Source: Rurimicrobium sp040387755 (lineage in GTDB: Bacteria > Bacteroidota > Bacteroidia > Chitinophagales > Chitinophagaceae). From it: a stretch of DNA of 64,000 nt. Location of the stretch: positions 198,049-262,048 of the forward strand of contig JAZKDB010000004.1 in the NCBI GenBank assembly GCA_040387755.1, written 5' to 3'. The notes beneath the pieces were generated by a model. The model searched no databases, was not told the origin of the DNA, and worked only from the letters and a program-made list of their open reading frames with translations. Made by a program: the position numbers and the translations under genes. This document shows positions 8,654 through 17,622 of the stretch, piece after piece (the first letter of the stretch is position 1; the number at the start of each line of letters is the position of its first letter).

Positions 8654-9112
8654 TTACAGGATTAAAAATTCAATATTCTTTATCCTTTCCTTCTCCAGTA
8701 GTGTGGCAAACTGAATTTCTGGAATTGTACGCAACTTGCTTAAGTAGAGCATGGCAATATCATCTGCATCTAAGGCATCTTCACCTGCAACCAGCCATAT
8801 ATAATCAATGTTTCCTAAAGAAGGTAATAATTGAATCTGATCAATCTTGAGTTTATAAAATGTGAAATAAAAAGCTGAGCGGGGCACAGGACTCTGATAT
8901 ACAGGAAATGAAAACTGCTGTTGATTTTTCTTGCCGATTTTTACATCAAGATTAGGCGTTCTTTTAAAATTGAGACTGAAAGAATTATTGAGTACATGGC
9001 AAAGATTATAGATAGGCTTATCACTCGTAATACCTATGAGTGCTGCATTCTCAAAAAAATCATCCTCAAGAGAAAGGGTGTCTAATTTTAATATTTTCTT
9101 TGCGGTAGCCAA
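8654..9112 (-). CDS. IPExxxVDY-type family protein
   Basis: A 152-residue small soluble protein without a signal peptide. The order DDFFENAALIGITS, YNLCHVLNNSFSLNFKR and LLPSLGNIDYIWLVAG fits the Bacteroidota family named for its IPExxxVDY motif. Here the motif is degenerate, LPSLGNIDY, with the Glu and Val replaced. Members are of unknown function and often lie near rRNA or pyruvate-kinase genes. It is convergent with the propeller gene and divergent from the SPFH gene. Family membership is from memory of the motif layout. Confidence 0.6.
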   Translation of the reverse strand: MATAKKILKLDTLSLEDDFFENAALIGITSDKPIYNLCHVLNNSFSLNFKRTPNLDVKIGKKNQQQFSFPVYQSPVPRSAFYFTFYKLKIDQIQLLPSLGNIDYIWLVAGEDALDADDIAMLYLSKLRTIPEIQFATLLEKERIKNIEFLIL

Positions 9113-9177
9113 TTTAATCCTACATTTATTGAAACAAATTTCGTTTAAAAAAACAACAAAATATAAATCAATTTTCT

Positions 9178-10104
9178 ATGGCTATAGGTATCATTCTAGG
9201 CATTATTTTACTCATCATTCTGATGGGTCTGGTGACAGTCAACCAGGGCAGCGTAGCTGTTATAACAATCTTTGGCAAGTACAGACGCATTTTGCCCCCA
9301 GGCTTAAGTGTTCGTATTCCTTTAATTGAAAAAATTTACAAACGCATATCGATACAAAACCGTTCAATGGAATTGCAATTCCAGGCCATTACACAGGATC
9401 AGGCGAATGTAAATTTCTCTGCAATGATGCTGTATGCTGTTGTCAATCAGGATGACAATACGATACAAAATGTGGCATTTAAATTTGTAGACGAACGCAA
9501 TTTTATGCAGGCTCTTGTTCGTTCTGTAGAAGGTTCTGTTAGAGCATTTGTTGCTACAAAAAAACAGTCTGAGATACTTCAATTAAGAATGGAAATCATT
9601 CAACATGTTAAAGAACAACTGGACAATCAACTGGAGGAATGGGGCTTCCACCTGCTTGACTTACAAATCAACGACATTACTTTTGATGAGGCGATTATGC
9701 GGTCAATGGCACAAGTGGTGGCATCAAACAATCTGAAAGCAGCAGCTGAAAACGAAGGGCAGGCTTTACTTATCACCAAAACCAAAGCCGCCGAAGCAGA
9801 AGGCAATGCAATAAAAATATCTGCCGAAGCCGAGAAGCTGGCGGCAAAGATGCGTGGCGAAGGTGTTGCAATGTTTAGGGAAGAAGTGGCAAGAGGTATG
9901 GCCCAGGCAGCAAAAGAAATGGAGTCAGCAAATCTGGATGCCTCTTTTATTTTATTCTCTATGTGGACAGACGCCATCAAACATTTTGCGGAGAACGGAA
10001 AAGGCAATACTATCTTTTTGGATGGCAGCAATGATGCAATGCAAAGAACCATGCAGCAACTACAATCTGCTGTAAAAGGCTCTAATATTATTGAGAAAAA
10101 ATAA
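9178..10104 (+). CDS. SPFH/band 7 (stomatin-like) membrane protein
   Basis: A 308-residue protein with one N-terminal TM helix (residues 1-20) and an SPFH/PHB domain from about 22 to 190, starting VNQGSVAVITIFGKYRR and ILPPGLSVRIPLIEK. An Ala/Glu-rich helical coiled segment follows (about 185-250, KTKAAEAEGNAIKISAEAEK), as in stomatins and prohibitins that oligomerise on membranes. These proteins scaffold membrane microdomains and partner proteases. No NfeD or protease partner is adjacent, so its partner is not indicated. Confidence 0.88.
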   Translation: MAIGIILGIILLIILMGLVTVNQGSVAVITIFGKYRRILPPGLSVRIPLIEKIYKRISIQNRSMELQFQAITQDQANVNFSAMMLYAVVNQDDNTIQNVAFKFVDERNFMQALVRSVEGSVRAFVATKKQSEILQLRMEIIQHVKEQLDNQLEEWGFHLLDLQINDITFDEAIMRSMAQVVASNNLKAAAENEGQALLITKTKAAEAEGNAIKISAEAEKLAAKMRGEGVAMFREEVARGMAQAAKEMESANLDASFILFSMWTDAIKHFAENGKGNTIFLDGSNDAMQRTMQQLQSAVKGSNIIEKK

Positions 10105-10121
10105 TTTCTTCTGAATTCAGT

Positions 10122-10162
10122 AAATCACAAGGCCCGAAATTTAAATTCGGGCCTTGTGATTT
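10122..10162. terminator. bidirectional terminator
   Basis: A perfect 17-bp stem (10122-10138 with 10146-10162) and 7-base loop between the convergent SPFH and aminopeptidase genes. It carries A/T runs on both flanks. Confidence 0.9.
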
Positions 10163-11455
10163 TTATTTTCTTTTCATACATAGTTCAATTTCATCCGTAG
10201 TAATTGGTATGTTCTTGAATAAATCAATATTGCCATTTTTCGTCAACCAGTAGTTATTCTCGATACGAATACCCATTTGCTCTTCTTCAATATATATACC
10301 TGGTTCTATTGTAAACAACATGCCCTCTTTCAAAGCTTCGGTACGGGTACCGATATCGTGTACATCAAGTCCAAGATGATGGCTGATACCATGATAAAAG
10401 CACTTTCGATAAGCAGGGCTTTCAGGATCCTGATTCTTAATATCTGCTTTGCTGATTAATCCAAGCTTTAATATCTGTCGTTCCATTTCAGCATTCGTTT
10501 TCGTTACATAGTCTGTAAAAACAATGCCAGGTTTCAATATGGATTTCGCATAGAGATGAGCGTCCAATACTGCATTATATACTTCTTTCTGACGTTTACT
10601 AAACTTACCATTAACAGGAATGCTACGAGACAGGTCTGCACTGTAATTGCCATAAGAAGCGCCAAAATCCATCAAAATAATTTCACCACTTTTACATTCC
10701 TTATTGTTGTTAATATAATGAAGTACCCTTGCACTATCTCCGCTGGCAATAATGGGATCATAGGCATGGCGAGGGGCTCCGTTACGGATAAATTCATGAA
10801 TAATCTCAGCTTCGATTTCATTTTCAGTAACTCCTGCTTGTACAAAACGCAATACTCTTCGAAATGCTTTCTCTGTAATATCGATTGCCTGCTGAGTGAC
10901 AGCTACCTCATCTTTTGTTTTAATCGCACGGACCTCTTTAATAATTCGTGCTGCACGCTCATAATGATGTAGTGGAAATCTGTTCATTATCTGTTGTACA
11001 AATAACAAATCCGTACGTTGCAAAGAACCATCAAGCCTGTCATTCTCATTGGTGTTGAGATAAACAGTATCGGCATTATGCATCATTACCTGCAACATAG
11101 CATCAACACTATCCACCCATTGAATATTTTGAATTCCTGATATGGCACGGGCCTCATCCTTACGCAGTTTATGGCCTTCCCACTTTTCAAGATGTTCATT
11201 AGGGCGCAAAAGCACCAATACTTCACGCGCACTTTTATCAGGATTATCTGGATACAAAATAACCATTGATTTTTCCTGTTCTATACCCGATAGCCATAGT
11301 ACATCACTATTAGGACGATTGGTGTATACAGCATCGCCGTTAGTTGTGAGCACTTCGGTTCCATGAAAAACAGCCAATGAGTTTGGCTTCATCTTTTTGA
11401 TAAAACGCTGTCTGTTTTGCCCAACAAGTTTGGCAAGGGAAAGTTGATTTTTCAT
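10163..11455 (-). CDS. pepP: Xaa-Pro aminopeptidase (aminopeptidase P family)
   Basis: A 430-residue metallopeptidase that removes N-terminal residues preceding proline. The creatinase-like N-terminal domain is followed by the pita-bread catalytic domain. Its dimetal ligands are visible: two Asp in MDFGASYGNYSADLSRS, His in HHLGLDVHD, Glu in FTIEPGIYIEEE and Glu in GIRIENN. An upstream in-frame extension to 11518 exists but overlaps the adenosyltransferase gene. The ATG at 11455 (MKNQLSLAKL) fits the family start and avoids the overlap. Confidence 0.9.
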   Translation of the reverse strand: MKNQLSLAKLVGQNRQRFIKKMKPNSLAVFHGTEVLTTNGDAVYTNRPNSDVLWLSGIEQEKSMVILYPDNPDKSAREVLVLLRPNEHLEKWEGHKLRKDEARAISGIQNIQWVDSVDAMLQVMMHNADTVYLNTNENDRLDGSLQRTDLLFVQQIMNRFPLHHYERAARIIKEVRAIKTKDEVAVTQQAIDITEKAFRRVLRFVQAGVTENEIEAEIIHEFIRNGAPRHAYDPIIASGDSARVLHYINNNKECKSGEIILMDFGASYGNYSADLSRSIPVNGKFSKRQKEVYNAVLDAHLYAKSILKPGIVFTDYVTKTNAEMERQILKLGLISKADIKNQDPESPAYRKCFYHGISHHLGLDVHDIGTRTEALKEGMLFTIEPGIYIEEEQMGIRIENNYWLTKNGNIDLFKNIPITTDEIELCMKRK

Positions 11456-11499
11456 TTTATTTTTTGAGCTTTTAAAAGATAAATGTAGGCAGATATTTA

Positions 11500-12060
11500 C
11501 TAAAGACGTGCGCGCCAAGGAATTTCTGCCTTACCATTAATGTGTGTAATATATCTGGCCAGTACAAAAAGAAAATCCGAAAGTCGATTGAGGTATTGCA
11601 AGATGATATCCGAAACATCCTCATCATGTTCACGCATACTAACGCATAACCTTTCTGCTCTCCTGCACACACAACGTGCGATATGACAGGCAGATGCGCC
11701 CTGATGTCCTCCGGGCAAAATAAATGAACGCATCTCCGGCAAAGTTTCATTCATTTTATCGATAAGGCTTTCCAGCCATTCAATATCACTTTGATGCAAA
11801 TCAGGCAATTTCATTTTCACTTCCTTCGCAGCTGAGGTAGCCAGTTCAGCACCAAGTGTAAACAAACGATCCTGAATTTCACGCAGCCATAGATTTATTG
11901 TTTCATTTTCTGTAAAATCATTTACCAAACCGATATAAGAATTAAGTTCATCTACCGTACCATAGCTTTCTATTCGAATATGACTTTTGGACACACGAGT
12001 GCCTCCTATTAAGCTGGTCTGGCCTTTATCTCCGGTTTTTGTGTATATCTTGAATGACAT
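11500..12060 (-). CDS. cob(I)alamin adenosyltransferase, PduO type
   Basis: A 186-residue enzyme that transfers the adenosyl group of ATP to cob(I)alamin, making coenzyme B12. The N-terminal IYTKTGDKGQTSLIGGTRVSK and the following SYGTVDELNSYIG are the ATP-binding signature of PduO/MMAB enzymes. PGGHQGASACHIARCVCRRAER, just before the C-terminal helices, matches the family's conserved stretch. It reads in the same direction as pepP, 44 bases upstream. It has its own -7 element at 12080-12087. Confidence 0.93.
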   Translation of the reverse strand: MSFKIYTKTGDKGQTSLIGGTRVSKSHIRIESYGTVDELNSYIGLVNDFTENETINLWLREIQDRLFTLGAELATSAAKEVKMKLPDLHQSDIEWLESLIDKMNETLPEMRSFILPGGHQGASACHIARCVCRRAERLCVSMREHDEDVSDIILQYLNRLSDFLFVLARYITHINGKAEIPWRARL

Positions 12061-12079
12061 TTAATACTCTTTATGTGTT

Positions 12080-12087
12080 CAAAAGTA
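12080..12087 (-). promoter_or_regulatory. -7 element of the adenosyltransferase promoter
   Basis: TACTTTTG on the minus strand matches TAnnTTTG. The leader to the ATG at 12060 would be about 16 bases. It lies back to back with the plus-strand element at 12100-12107. Confidence 0.5.
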
Positions 12088-12099
12088 AAAACATATTTC

Positions 12100-12107
12100 T
12101 ACATTTG
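12100..12107 (+). promoter_or_regulatory. -7 element of the divergent secreted-protein gene
   Basis: TACATTTG matches TAnnTTTG and lies 17 bases before the ATG at 12125. This placement supports starting at ATG 12125 rather than the TTG at 12119. Only 12 bases separate it from the minus-strand -7 element, so the two promoters overlap. Confidence 0.5.
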
Positions 12108-12124
12108 AGGGATAGTAATTGAAT

Positions 12125-13183
12125 ATGAGTGTATCAACGTCCTTTAATAGCCTTTTATTCTCTCTGGTTTTATTTTTGAGTATTGGTTCTTCGATAAATT
12201 TGCGGGCACAAAGTAAGTCTGAAGGTGAGTTGGTCCAGAAAATTGTACAGAGTTTACAGAAAACAGACAGTTTTCTGTATGCAAAAGTTTTCCCCCCAGC
12301 AGACACTATGGCTCTGGTAACAATCAGAAAAGCCCCCAGCAGCAGTGATGCTTATCAACGTTCGAAATATTTGCTCGCAAGTGCTGATTTGTTGATGTAT
12401 CAGGATTCTTTAATTCAAAAGCAAGCCTGGGAACTCTACAGAAATGTTTTTCTAAGAGGTAAAAAGCTAGGCATACACTGGGATGCTATAATGTTGAGCA
12501 GATACGAATTGGAAGCCTTAGGGAAAACAAGGGATGAGGTTTTGGAAGCTATTGCACCTGAGCGTTTTGTGGGTTATGTATTTATTGAGGATATGTTGAC
12601 AAGGAAAATTTTCACCTTTACATTAAGTGATATAATGAAAATGGATGGGCATTTTTACGGTGGAGAGTTCAATTATGTTTTTGAATCAGCAAGCAAAGAT
12701 GAGTTTAATGCCAAGCTGAAAGCAGAGAAAATACGGATAAAAAAAGGACTGCCCGATACAACAGAACAAAAAACTGATTCGTTGGCTATCAGAGAAGAGG
12801 ACGAGAGCAATAAAAGGAAACAGGTTGCTGACCGAAAATTGTATGTTGGCATGCTTGATGGAGAAACTCCTATAAGTATCTATATCAGATACATTAAAGG
12901 TGACTGCCCAGATGGCATCTGTAGCTGGGAAGCTATTTTTAAGTTTGGGGATAATGAATACACCAAGCAAGAAGTTAGCCGAACAGAAGACGGCAAATGG
13001 GTTTTTGTAGAGGAGGAAACAGGTGGAGTAATGGAGCTGGAACTTAAGGGAAACACTTTTACGGGTATTTTTTCTGCTACAATTGATAAAGTTGATTACG
13101 ACGCAGAGTTAAAGGAAAAGCCCATGTCTAAAAAAAAGATGGAAAACCTTGATGCTATTATTGAAAGGGATTTACAACGATAA
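12125..13183 (+). CDS. secreted protein of unknown function
   Basis: A 352-residue protein whose family I do not recognise. Residues 1-29 look like a signal peptide (hydrophobic core LLFSLVLFLSIGSSI, cleavage near LRAQS). The rest is soluble, charged and Lys/Glu-rich. Visible points are an aromatic segment, FTFTLSDIMKMDGHFYGGEFNYVF (about 155-180, written here in two parts: FTFTLSDIMKM and DGHFYGGEFNYVF); a lone Cys pair in KGDCPDGICSWEAIF; and repeated beta-like stretches ending EEETGGVMELELKG and TFTGIFSATIDKVDYDAEL. It may be a periplasmic beta protein. The DUF486 gene begins 9 bases after its stop, so the two are probably cotranscribed. Confidence 0.6.
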   Translation: MSVSTSFNSLLFSLVLFLSIGSSINLRAQSKSEGELVQKIVQSLQKTDSFLYAKVFPPADTMALVTIRKAPSSSDAYQRSKYLLASADLLMYQDSLIQKQAWELYRNVFLRGKKLGIHWDAIMLSRYELEALGKTRDEVLEAIAPERFVGYVFIEDMLTRKIFTFTLSDIMKMDGHFYGGEFNYVFESASKDEFNAKLKAEKIRIKKGLPDTTEQKTDSLAIREEDESNKRKQVADRKLYVGMLDGETPISIYIRYIKGDCPDGICSWEAIFKFGDNEYTKQEVSRTEDGKWVFVEEETGGVMELELKGNTFTGIFSATIDKVDYDAELKEKPMSKKKMENLDAIIERDLQR

Positions 13184-13192
13184 TCAGAAATT

Positions 13193-13561
13193 TTGAAAGC
13201 ATTCTTAACGATTCTATTGCTGGTATTTTCGAATGTCTTCATGACATTGGCCTGGTATGGTCATTTGAAATTCAGTGAGTGGAAATGGTTCAATAAACTA
13301 GGCCTGGTCTCAGTAATACTTATAAGCTGGGGAATTGCTCTTTTTGAGTACTGCTTTCAGGTGCCCGCAAACAGAATAGGATTTAAGAGCACTGGGGGAC
13401 CTTTTACCCTCTGGCAACTAAAAGTAATGCAGGAAGTGATAACCCTGATTGTTTTTTCAATTTTTACGCTATTGGTCTTCAAGACAGAAACTTTCAGACT
13501 AAATCATCTCATAGGTTTTGGCTTTCTTATATTGGCAGTGTATTTCATTTTTAAAAAATAA
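13193..13561 (+). CDS. DMT family small membrane protein (DUF486)
   Basis: A 122-residue protein with four predicted TM helices. The beginning, KAFLTILLLVFSNVFMTLAWYGHLK, matches the DUF486 family of half-size drug/metabolite-transporter-like proteins (shown here as KAFLTILLLVFSNVF then MTLAWYGHLK). PANRIGFKSTGGPFTLWQLK is the family's conserved centre. The start is TTG at 13193, and no in-frame ATG precedes the first helix. Its stop is close to the MBL gene, which begins 11 bases later. The substrate is unknown. Confidence 0.8.
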   Translation: MKAFLTILLLVFSNVFMTLAWYGHLKFSEWKWFNKLGLVSVILISWGIALFEYCFQVPANRIGFKSTGGPFTLWQLKVMQEVITLIVFSIFTLLVFKTETFRLNHLIGFGFLILAVYFIFKK

Positions 13562-13571
13562 ACGAATATTC

Positions 13572-14210
13572 ATGTTGCAGGTTTATCAAATTTCATTTAA
13601 TCCTTTTCAGGAGAACACATATATCATTAGCAATGAAGAACATCAGTGCTGGATTGTTGATCCGGGTATGAGTAATACATCAGAGCAACAGGAAATGCTA
13701 TCAATTATTAATGAAAAAAAATTAATTCCACAGGCCATTATAAATACTCACGCACATATTGACCATATTCTGGGAGTAGATTTTTTAGCAAACGAATTTA
13801 CAATACCCTTTTTCATTCACGAAAAAGAACTGCCGGTTCTACAAAACGCATCAAATACTGCAAAAATGTTTGGCTTTCATTATGAGGGCGTACAAACGCC
13901 CGTACAGTTTTATTCTGAAAGAGCACCATTAATGCTTGGCAATGATTCAATAGAAATAAGATTTGTTCCAGGACATTCGCCAGGAAGCATTGCTTTTTAC
14001 TCAAAAAATGACAAATGGGTGATTAGTGGTGATGCCCTATTTGCAGGTAGTATAGGACGTACAGATTTGCTTATGGGCAACTATGACCAATTAGTCCGGA
14101 GCATTAAAGAACAATTATTAACACTACCAGATGACACAATAGTATATTCAGGACATGGGGTGCCAACAAAAATCTCTATTGAAAGAGGTAGTAATCCATT
14201 CTTACAATAA
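13572..14210 (+). CDS. MBL-fold metallohydrolase, glyoxalase II-like
   Basis: A 212-residue zinc hydrolase. The metal-binding motif is THAHIDH (HxHxDH), followed by later ligands in VPGHSPGSIAFY, VISGDALFAGSIGRTD and YSGHGVPT. QENTYIISN near the N-terminus is typical of the YcbL/glyoxalase II-like group that hydrolyses thioesters such as S-lactoylglutathione. The precise substrate cannot be read from the sequence. The start at ATG 13572 (MLQVYQISFNPF) replaces a longer open frame that runs back into the DUF486 gene. Confidence 0.88.
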   Translation: MLQVYQISFNPFQENTYIISNEEHQCWIVDPGMSNTSEQQEMLSIINEKKLIPQAIINTHAHIDHILGVDFLANEFTIPFFIHEKELPVLQNASNTAKMFGFHYEGVQTPVQFYSERAPLMLGNDSIEIRFVPGHSPGSIAFYSKNDKWVISGDALFAGSIGRTDLLMGNYDQLVRSIKEQLLTLPDDTIVYSGHGVPTKISIERGSNPFLQ

Positions 14211-14221
14211 TAAGAGGCAAA

Positions 14222-14947
14222 CTAAGAGTGAATCAACAAAGAATCTCCATGTAATATTGGAACAACAGGATGTAAATTGGGTGTTGCGCAATAAATCATA
14301 TCTGATTCAAGTCCATAACCTGATAAACGCTTGTAATGTGCACCTCTTTTGAGGTACTCAAAATAGTTTCCACCAGAATCCTGATGAAGAGAAATACAAG
14401 CATGTGCACTATCGCAATTAATAGTAAAATGCTCTGATACTATATCAGCCACGGCACCAGCAAATAAGGCATCCTCCAGATTAAACCTATCCTTCCATGA
14501 AGCGCAAGCCAATAATACATTTAGGTTGCGCTTAATAATAAAATCACAAACTGCATTTAGATTAGGGAAAGAGCCTGTAATTATATCTGCAGCATCTGTA
14601 ACCATATGCAACAGGCGCGTACCATTAGTAGTAGTAAGTACGAGGGTCTTTCCTCCAATAAATTCAGACGGATATTCAGACGGAGAATTACCATATTCAA
14701 GACCTTCAGCAACTTTACCATCTCTTTCTCCGGCAGTAATGCTATTAGGTATTGAAAGACCAATAGAAATACATTCCTCAACAGACGATACAGGGATAAT
14801 TCGGGACGCTCCGTTATCTAACGCAGCTGCGATAGTAGAAGTAGCCCTAAAAACGTCGATAATGACTGTTACCGTATCCTTTGTATTAAATAGGTGAAGT
14901 AAGGCCGGTGATAAGCAAACTTCTAAAATCGGTTTAGTAGAACTCAT
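14222..14947 (-). CDS. comB: 2-phosphosulfolactate phosphatase family protein
   Basis: A 241-residue Mg-dependent phosphatase of the ComB family, which in methanogens dephosphorylates 2-phosphosulfolactate during coenzyme M synthesis. The signatures VIIDVFRATSTIAAALDNGA, GERDGKVAEGLEYGNSP, LTTTNGTRLLH and LACASWKDRFNLEDALFAGA are all present. No other coenzyme M or sulfolactate gene is in the window, so the bacterial substrate is uncertain. It is convergent with the MBL gene, with 11 bases between their stops. Confidence 0.9.
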   Translation of the reverse strand: MSSTKPILEVCLSPALLHLFNTKDTVTVIIDVFRATSTIAAALDNGASRIIPVSSVEECISIGLSIPNSITAGERDGKVAEGLEYGNSPSEYPSEFIGGKTLVLTTTNGTRLLHMVTDAADIITGSFPNLNAVCDFIIKRNLNVLLACASWKDRFNLEDALFAGAVADIVSEHFTINCDSAHACISLHQDSGGNYFEYLKRGAHYKRLSGYGLESDMIYCATPNLHPVVPILHGDSLLIHS

Positions 14948-14961
14948 TAGTAATCGTTACT

Positions 14962-14995
14962 TAAAAAAATAGCTTTGCAAATTGCAAAGCTATTT
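14962..14995 (-). terminator. terminator of the gldKLMN operon
   Basis: An inverted repeat centred on 14981 (AAATAGCTTTG paired with CAAAGCTATTT). On the minus strand it is followed by a run of T from 14967 to 14963. Both arms also contain TAGCTTTG, which is itself a TAnnTTTG match, so a promoter for comB could hide in the same palindrome. Confidence 0.75.
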
Positions 14996-15022
14996 CGAAA
15001 TATTTATTAATCGGAGCTTAAC

Positions 15023-15931
15023 CTAGTAAACCCACATGTCGTGCTCTTTGTTCATCAACTCTTCAGAAACTTTCTGCCCTTCATTCAACACATCCATCTC
15101 ACCCATGCCAAAATCTTTGAAACGCTGATCGAAAGGATTACTGATTTTATAGATATAGCTAGCAAAGAAACGACCTTCAAAATAATCATCCCAAGTCATA
15201 CGGGCAACATCATTCTCAGGATTAAATACTTCGTACTGAGCAAGCACGTCACGGATATCAGGATAGTACAACCAGAAGAAAGGAGCATTACCAATAAATT
15301 CTCCTGAAGAAGATTTTTTATCTAACAATGGAGCTAATCCAATAATACGGGTAACTTTTCGACCAAGGTTACGATCAAAAATAACATCCTCCTTAATACG
15401 AAATTTAGTTATTGAGTTTGGGTCAAATTCGGTTCTGGAAATTTTCATTTCACGCTCACCTGTTTCGATATTCTCAATATAAATTGTATCTGGCTTACCT
15501 ACCAAAACATCCATAATCTGATCCTTACTAAAAGCAGTTGTAAATCGCTCATCCATTGGAGAATAGGCCATTACTTTACCTCTCTTAACAGCATCAATTA
15601 AAATCTCAATAAAACTTCCACCACCAGTGTTTTCATCACCAGGATAGATGAATGGCATATTTTGCTTTTGACGAACATCAATCTCACGCCAAACACGCTT
15701 TTTCCACATTACATCATCCTCTCTAAGTTGCTGCCAAGGCATTGCTTTAGAAATATGAGCAACCTTATCATAAGCACCATCCGGACGACGAGAAGGTTGC
15801 CATTCATTGTTTACAGCTTCAGAAGCAACAGCAGATGACTTATCTGTCATAGAACCTGACTGAGCTTGTGCACCTAATGTACAACCAAGAAATAAAATTG
15901 TCGCTAATTTGTATGATTTGAGGATATTCAT
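15023..15931 (-). CDS. gldN: gliding motility / T9SS protein GldN
   Basis: A 302-residue exported protein and periplasmic component of the T9SS trans-envelope core, forming a ring with the lipoprotein GldK under the outer membrane. Residues 1-23 are a signal peptide (LGAQAQ). RPDGAYDKVAHISKAMPWQQ, MWKKRVWREIDVRQKQN and the FIYPGDENTGGGSFIEIL region match GldN/PorN. It is the last gene of gldKLMN and is followed by a terminator. The 52-base gap to gldM suggests cotranscription. Confidence 0.93.
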   Translation of the reverse strand: MNILKSYKLATILFLGCTLGAQAQSGSMTDKSSAVASEAVNNEWQPSRRPDGAYDKVAHISKAMPWQQLREDDVMWKKRVWREIDVRQKQNMPFIYPGDENTGGGSFIEILIDAVKRGKVMAYSPMDERFTTAFSKDQIMDVLVGKPDTIYIENIETGEREMKISRTEFDPNSITKFRIKEDVIFDRNLGRKVTRIIGLAPLLDKKSSSGEFIGNAPFFWLYYPDIRDVLAQYEVFNPENDVARMTWDDYFEGRFFASYIYKISNPFDQRFKDFGMGEMDVLNEGQKVSEELMNKEHDMWVY

Positions 15932-15983
15932 GATCCTTAATGTTTGCTGTTTAATTAAAAAAAAACTAAAAAAATCTAAAAAC

Positions 15984-17555
15984 CTATTGTATCGTAATAA
16001 GAATTGGATTCAAAGTACGGGTAACTCCGTCAGGACCTCTCGCCTTAATATTCTCCAAGAAAATTTTATCTCCCGGTTTACATTTAGCAATCAGATCAGA
16101 AACCTGCTTATTACTTGTAAACAATGGACCTGTAACGTTAATTGGCCCAACAGGATCCTGACGCTTCTGCAAATATGTAAATTCATAACTGGTAACAGTA
16201 AAACGAACGTCAAAATCAAAACCTTTCATTGACGCATTGATACCAGGGTAAACCTTCATACGATTAGATGGCTCAAGGAAGCTACCACCACGACCTCCGA
16301 CTTCAGCAACAGGGTCCGGTATCATTTTAACACGAATCTCTTGAGTACCAACCTGCTTCAATCCCTGATCTTTAGTACGTGCATTAATAACAGCCATTAC
16401 TTTACCTTGCTTCTTCATCATTACATTGTATTTACCTAAGGCATCGCCTTTAGTAATTACAGCGTCTGATCCAGGAATACTTAATTCAATATCCTCCATT
16501 GAATAACCAGCAGCTGATACAGTTACGGGGTTAGGAACACCGATATAAAATACGTTCATTTTATCCAACTGCATAGAAGCTCCTGTGGTACCGACCATAT
16601 AAGTAAACTCAAATGGTTTCGACTCTTGTTTGCCACCCATATCAATTGATACAGTACCTTTTACTGTCTGAAGACCTGTACCAGAAACGGTATTTTCCCA
16701 ATAGGCAATACCTTGCTCTGTTTTAGTAACGCGACCAACATTAGAAGATACAACGGGATTAGCAGTGGTCTTATAAGCTGCAAGAGAAATTTCAGCTTCA
16801 ACTTTCTGACCTGCTAATAAATAACTATTCTTTGGAACAGCGATTGCTTTAAATCCATCGAACTTAACATCCTTTTCATGGATTTTTTCGAACAATTGAT
16901 CGATAATCATCGCTTCAGAATTCTTAATATCATTTTGAAATTTTGACATCAACGTTACTGTTGCAATTACAGGCATGTTATAGAAGTTACCTGCAGACCA
17001 CTCACCTTTAGGATTAGCATCTGAAGGCTTTACCTTCTCAATTTTCAGAGGTAATTGCTTCGCCAAAGGAGATGACGTATCCATTCCTAAAGAAGTAAGC
17101 AATTTTATCCGGTAATCCTCAAGACGTGTCTTGATAGAATCACCGCCTTTATTCTTTTCAACCAACAAGTCAGTTGATGCATGCAAATCACTTTCATTAG
17201 CAATCTCACCAGGGAATTGAACTGAATCTCTCCAGCCACCGGATTGCATAATTAACCTGCGTTTCCAATTTTCAAGATAAGCAATAAGGCTTTCTGACTC
17301 AGATTTAACTTCCATAGCCGTTTTATAGTACGGTTCTACTTTAGCTCTTTCTGAAGGGATACCCATACTTTCTTCAAAGATTGCGTATTTATCTCCATTC
17401 TTCTGCGTAATAGATTCGTTGGAGCGACCGATACTTTTATTAATCGTACGGAAGGCTGCTAGAATTTCAGAAGATACGTTAAGGGCCAGCAATGCTGTCA
17501 ACACCAAGTACATTAGGTTGATCATTATCTGCCGGGGCTCTTTAGGTATTGACAT
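15984..17555 (-). CDS. gldM: gliding motility / T9SS protein GldM
   Basis: A 523-residue inner-membrane protein that forms the long periplasmic shaft of the T9SS motor with GldL. It starts MSIPKEPRQIMINLMYLVL, and the single TM helix (about 12-32) is the GldM signature. The remaining ~490 residues are periplasmic, beta-rich domains ending in ITIQ. The motor couples proton flow to secretion and, in gliding species, motility. Confidence 0.95.
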   Translation of the reverse strand: MSIPKEPRQIMINLMYLVLTALLALNVSSEILAAFRTINKSIGRSNESITQKNGDKYAIFEESMGIPSERAKVEPYYKTAMEVKSESESLIAYLENWKRRLIMQSGGWRDSVQFPGEIANESDLHASTDLLVEKNKGGDSIKTRLEDYRIKLLTSLGMDTSSPLAKQLPLKIEKVKPSDANPKGEWSAGNFYNMPVIATVTLMSKFQNDIKNSEAMIIDQLFEKIHEKDVKFDGFKAIAVPKNSYLLAGQKVEAEISLAAYKTTANPVVSSNVGRVTKTEQGIAYWENTVSGTGLQTVKGTVSIDMGGKQESKPFEFTYMVGTTGASMQLDKMNVFYIGVPNPVTVSAAGYSMEDIELSIPGSDAVITKGDALGKYNVMMKKQGKVMAVINARTKDQGLKQVGTQEIRVKMIPDPVAEVGGRGGSFLEPSNRMKVYPGINASMKGFDFDVRFTVTSYEFTYLQKRQDPVGPINVTGPLFTSNKQVSDLIAKCKPGDKIFLENIKARGPDGVTRTLNPILITIQ

Positions 17556-17622
17556 TCTTTTATAATTTCAGTTTGTTAATAATAATTGTTTCTACTTTAA
17601 TCTCTGATACAAAAGTCTCAGA

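Noticed and set aside
11456..11518. N-terminal extension of the aminopeptidase P gene
   Set aside because: It overlaps the cobalamin adenosyltransferase gene and has no family support.
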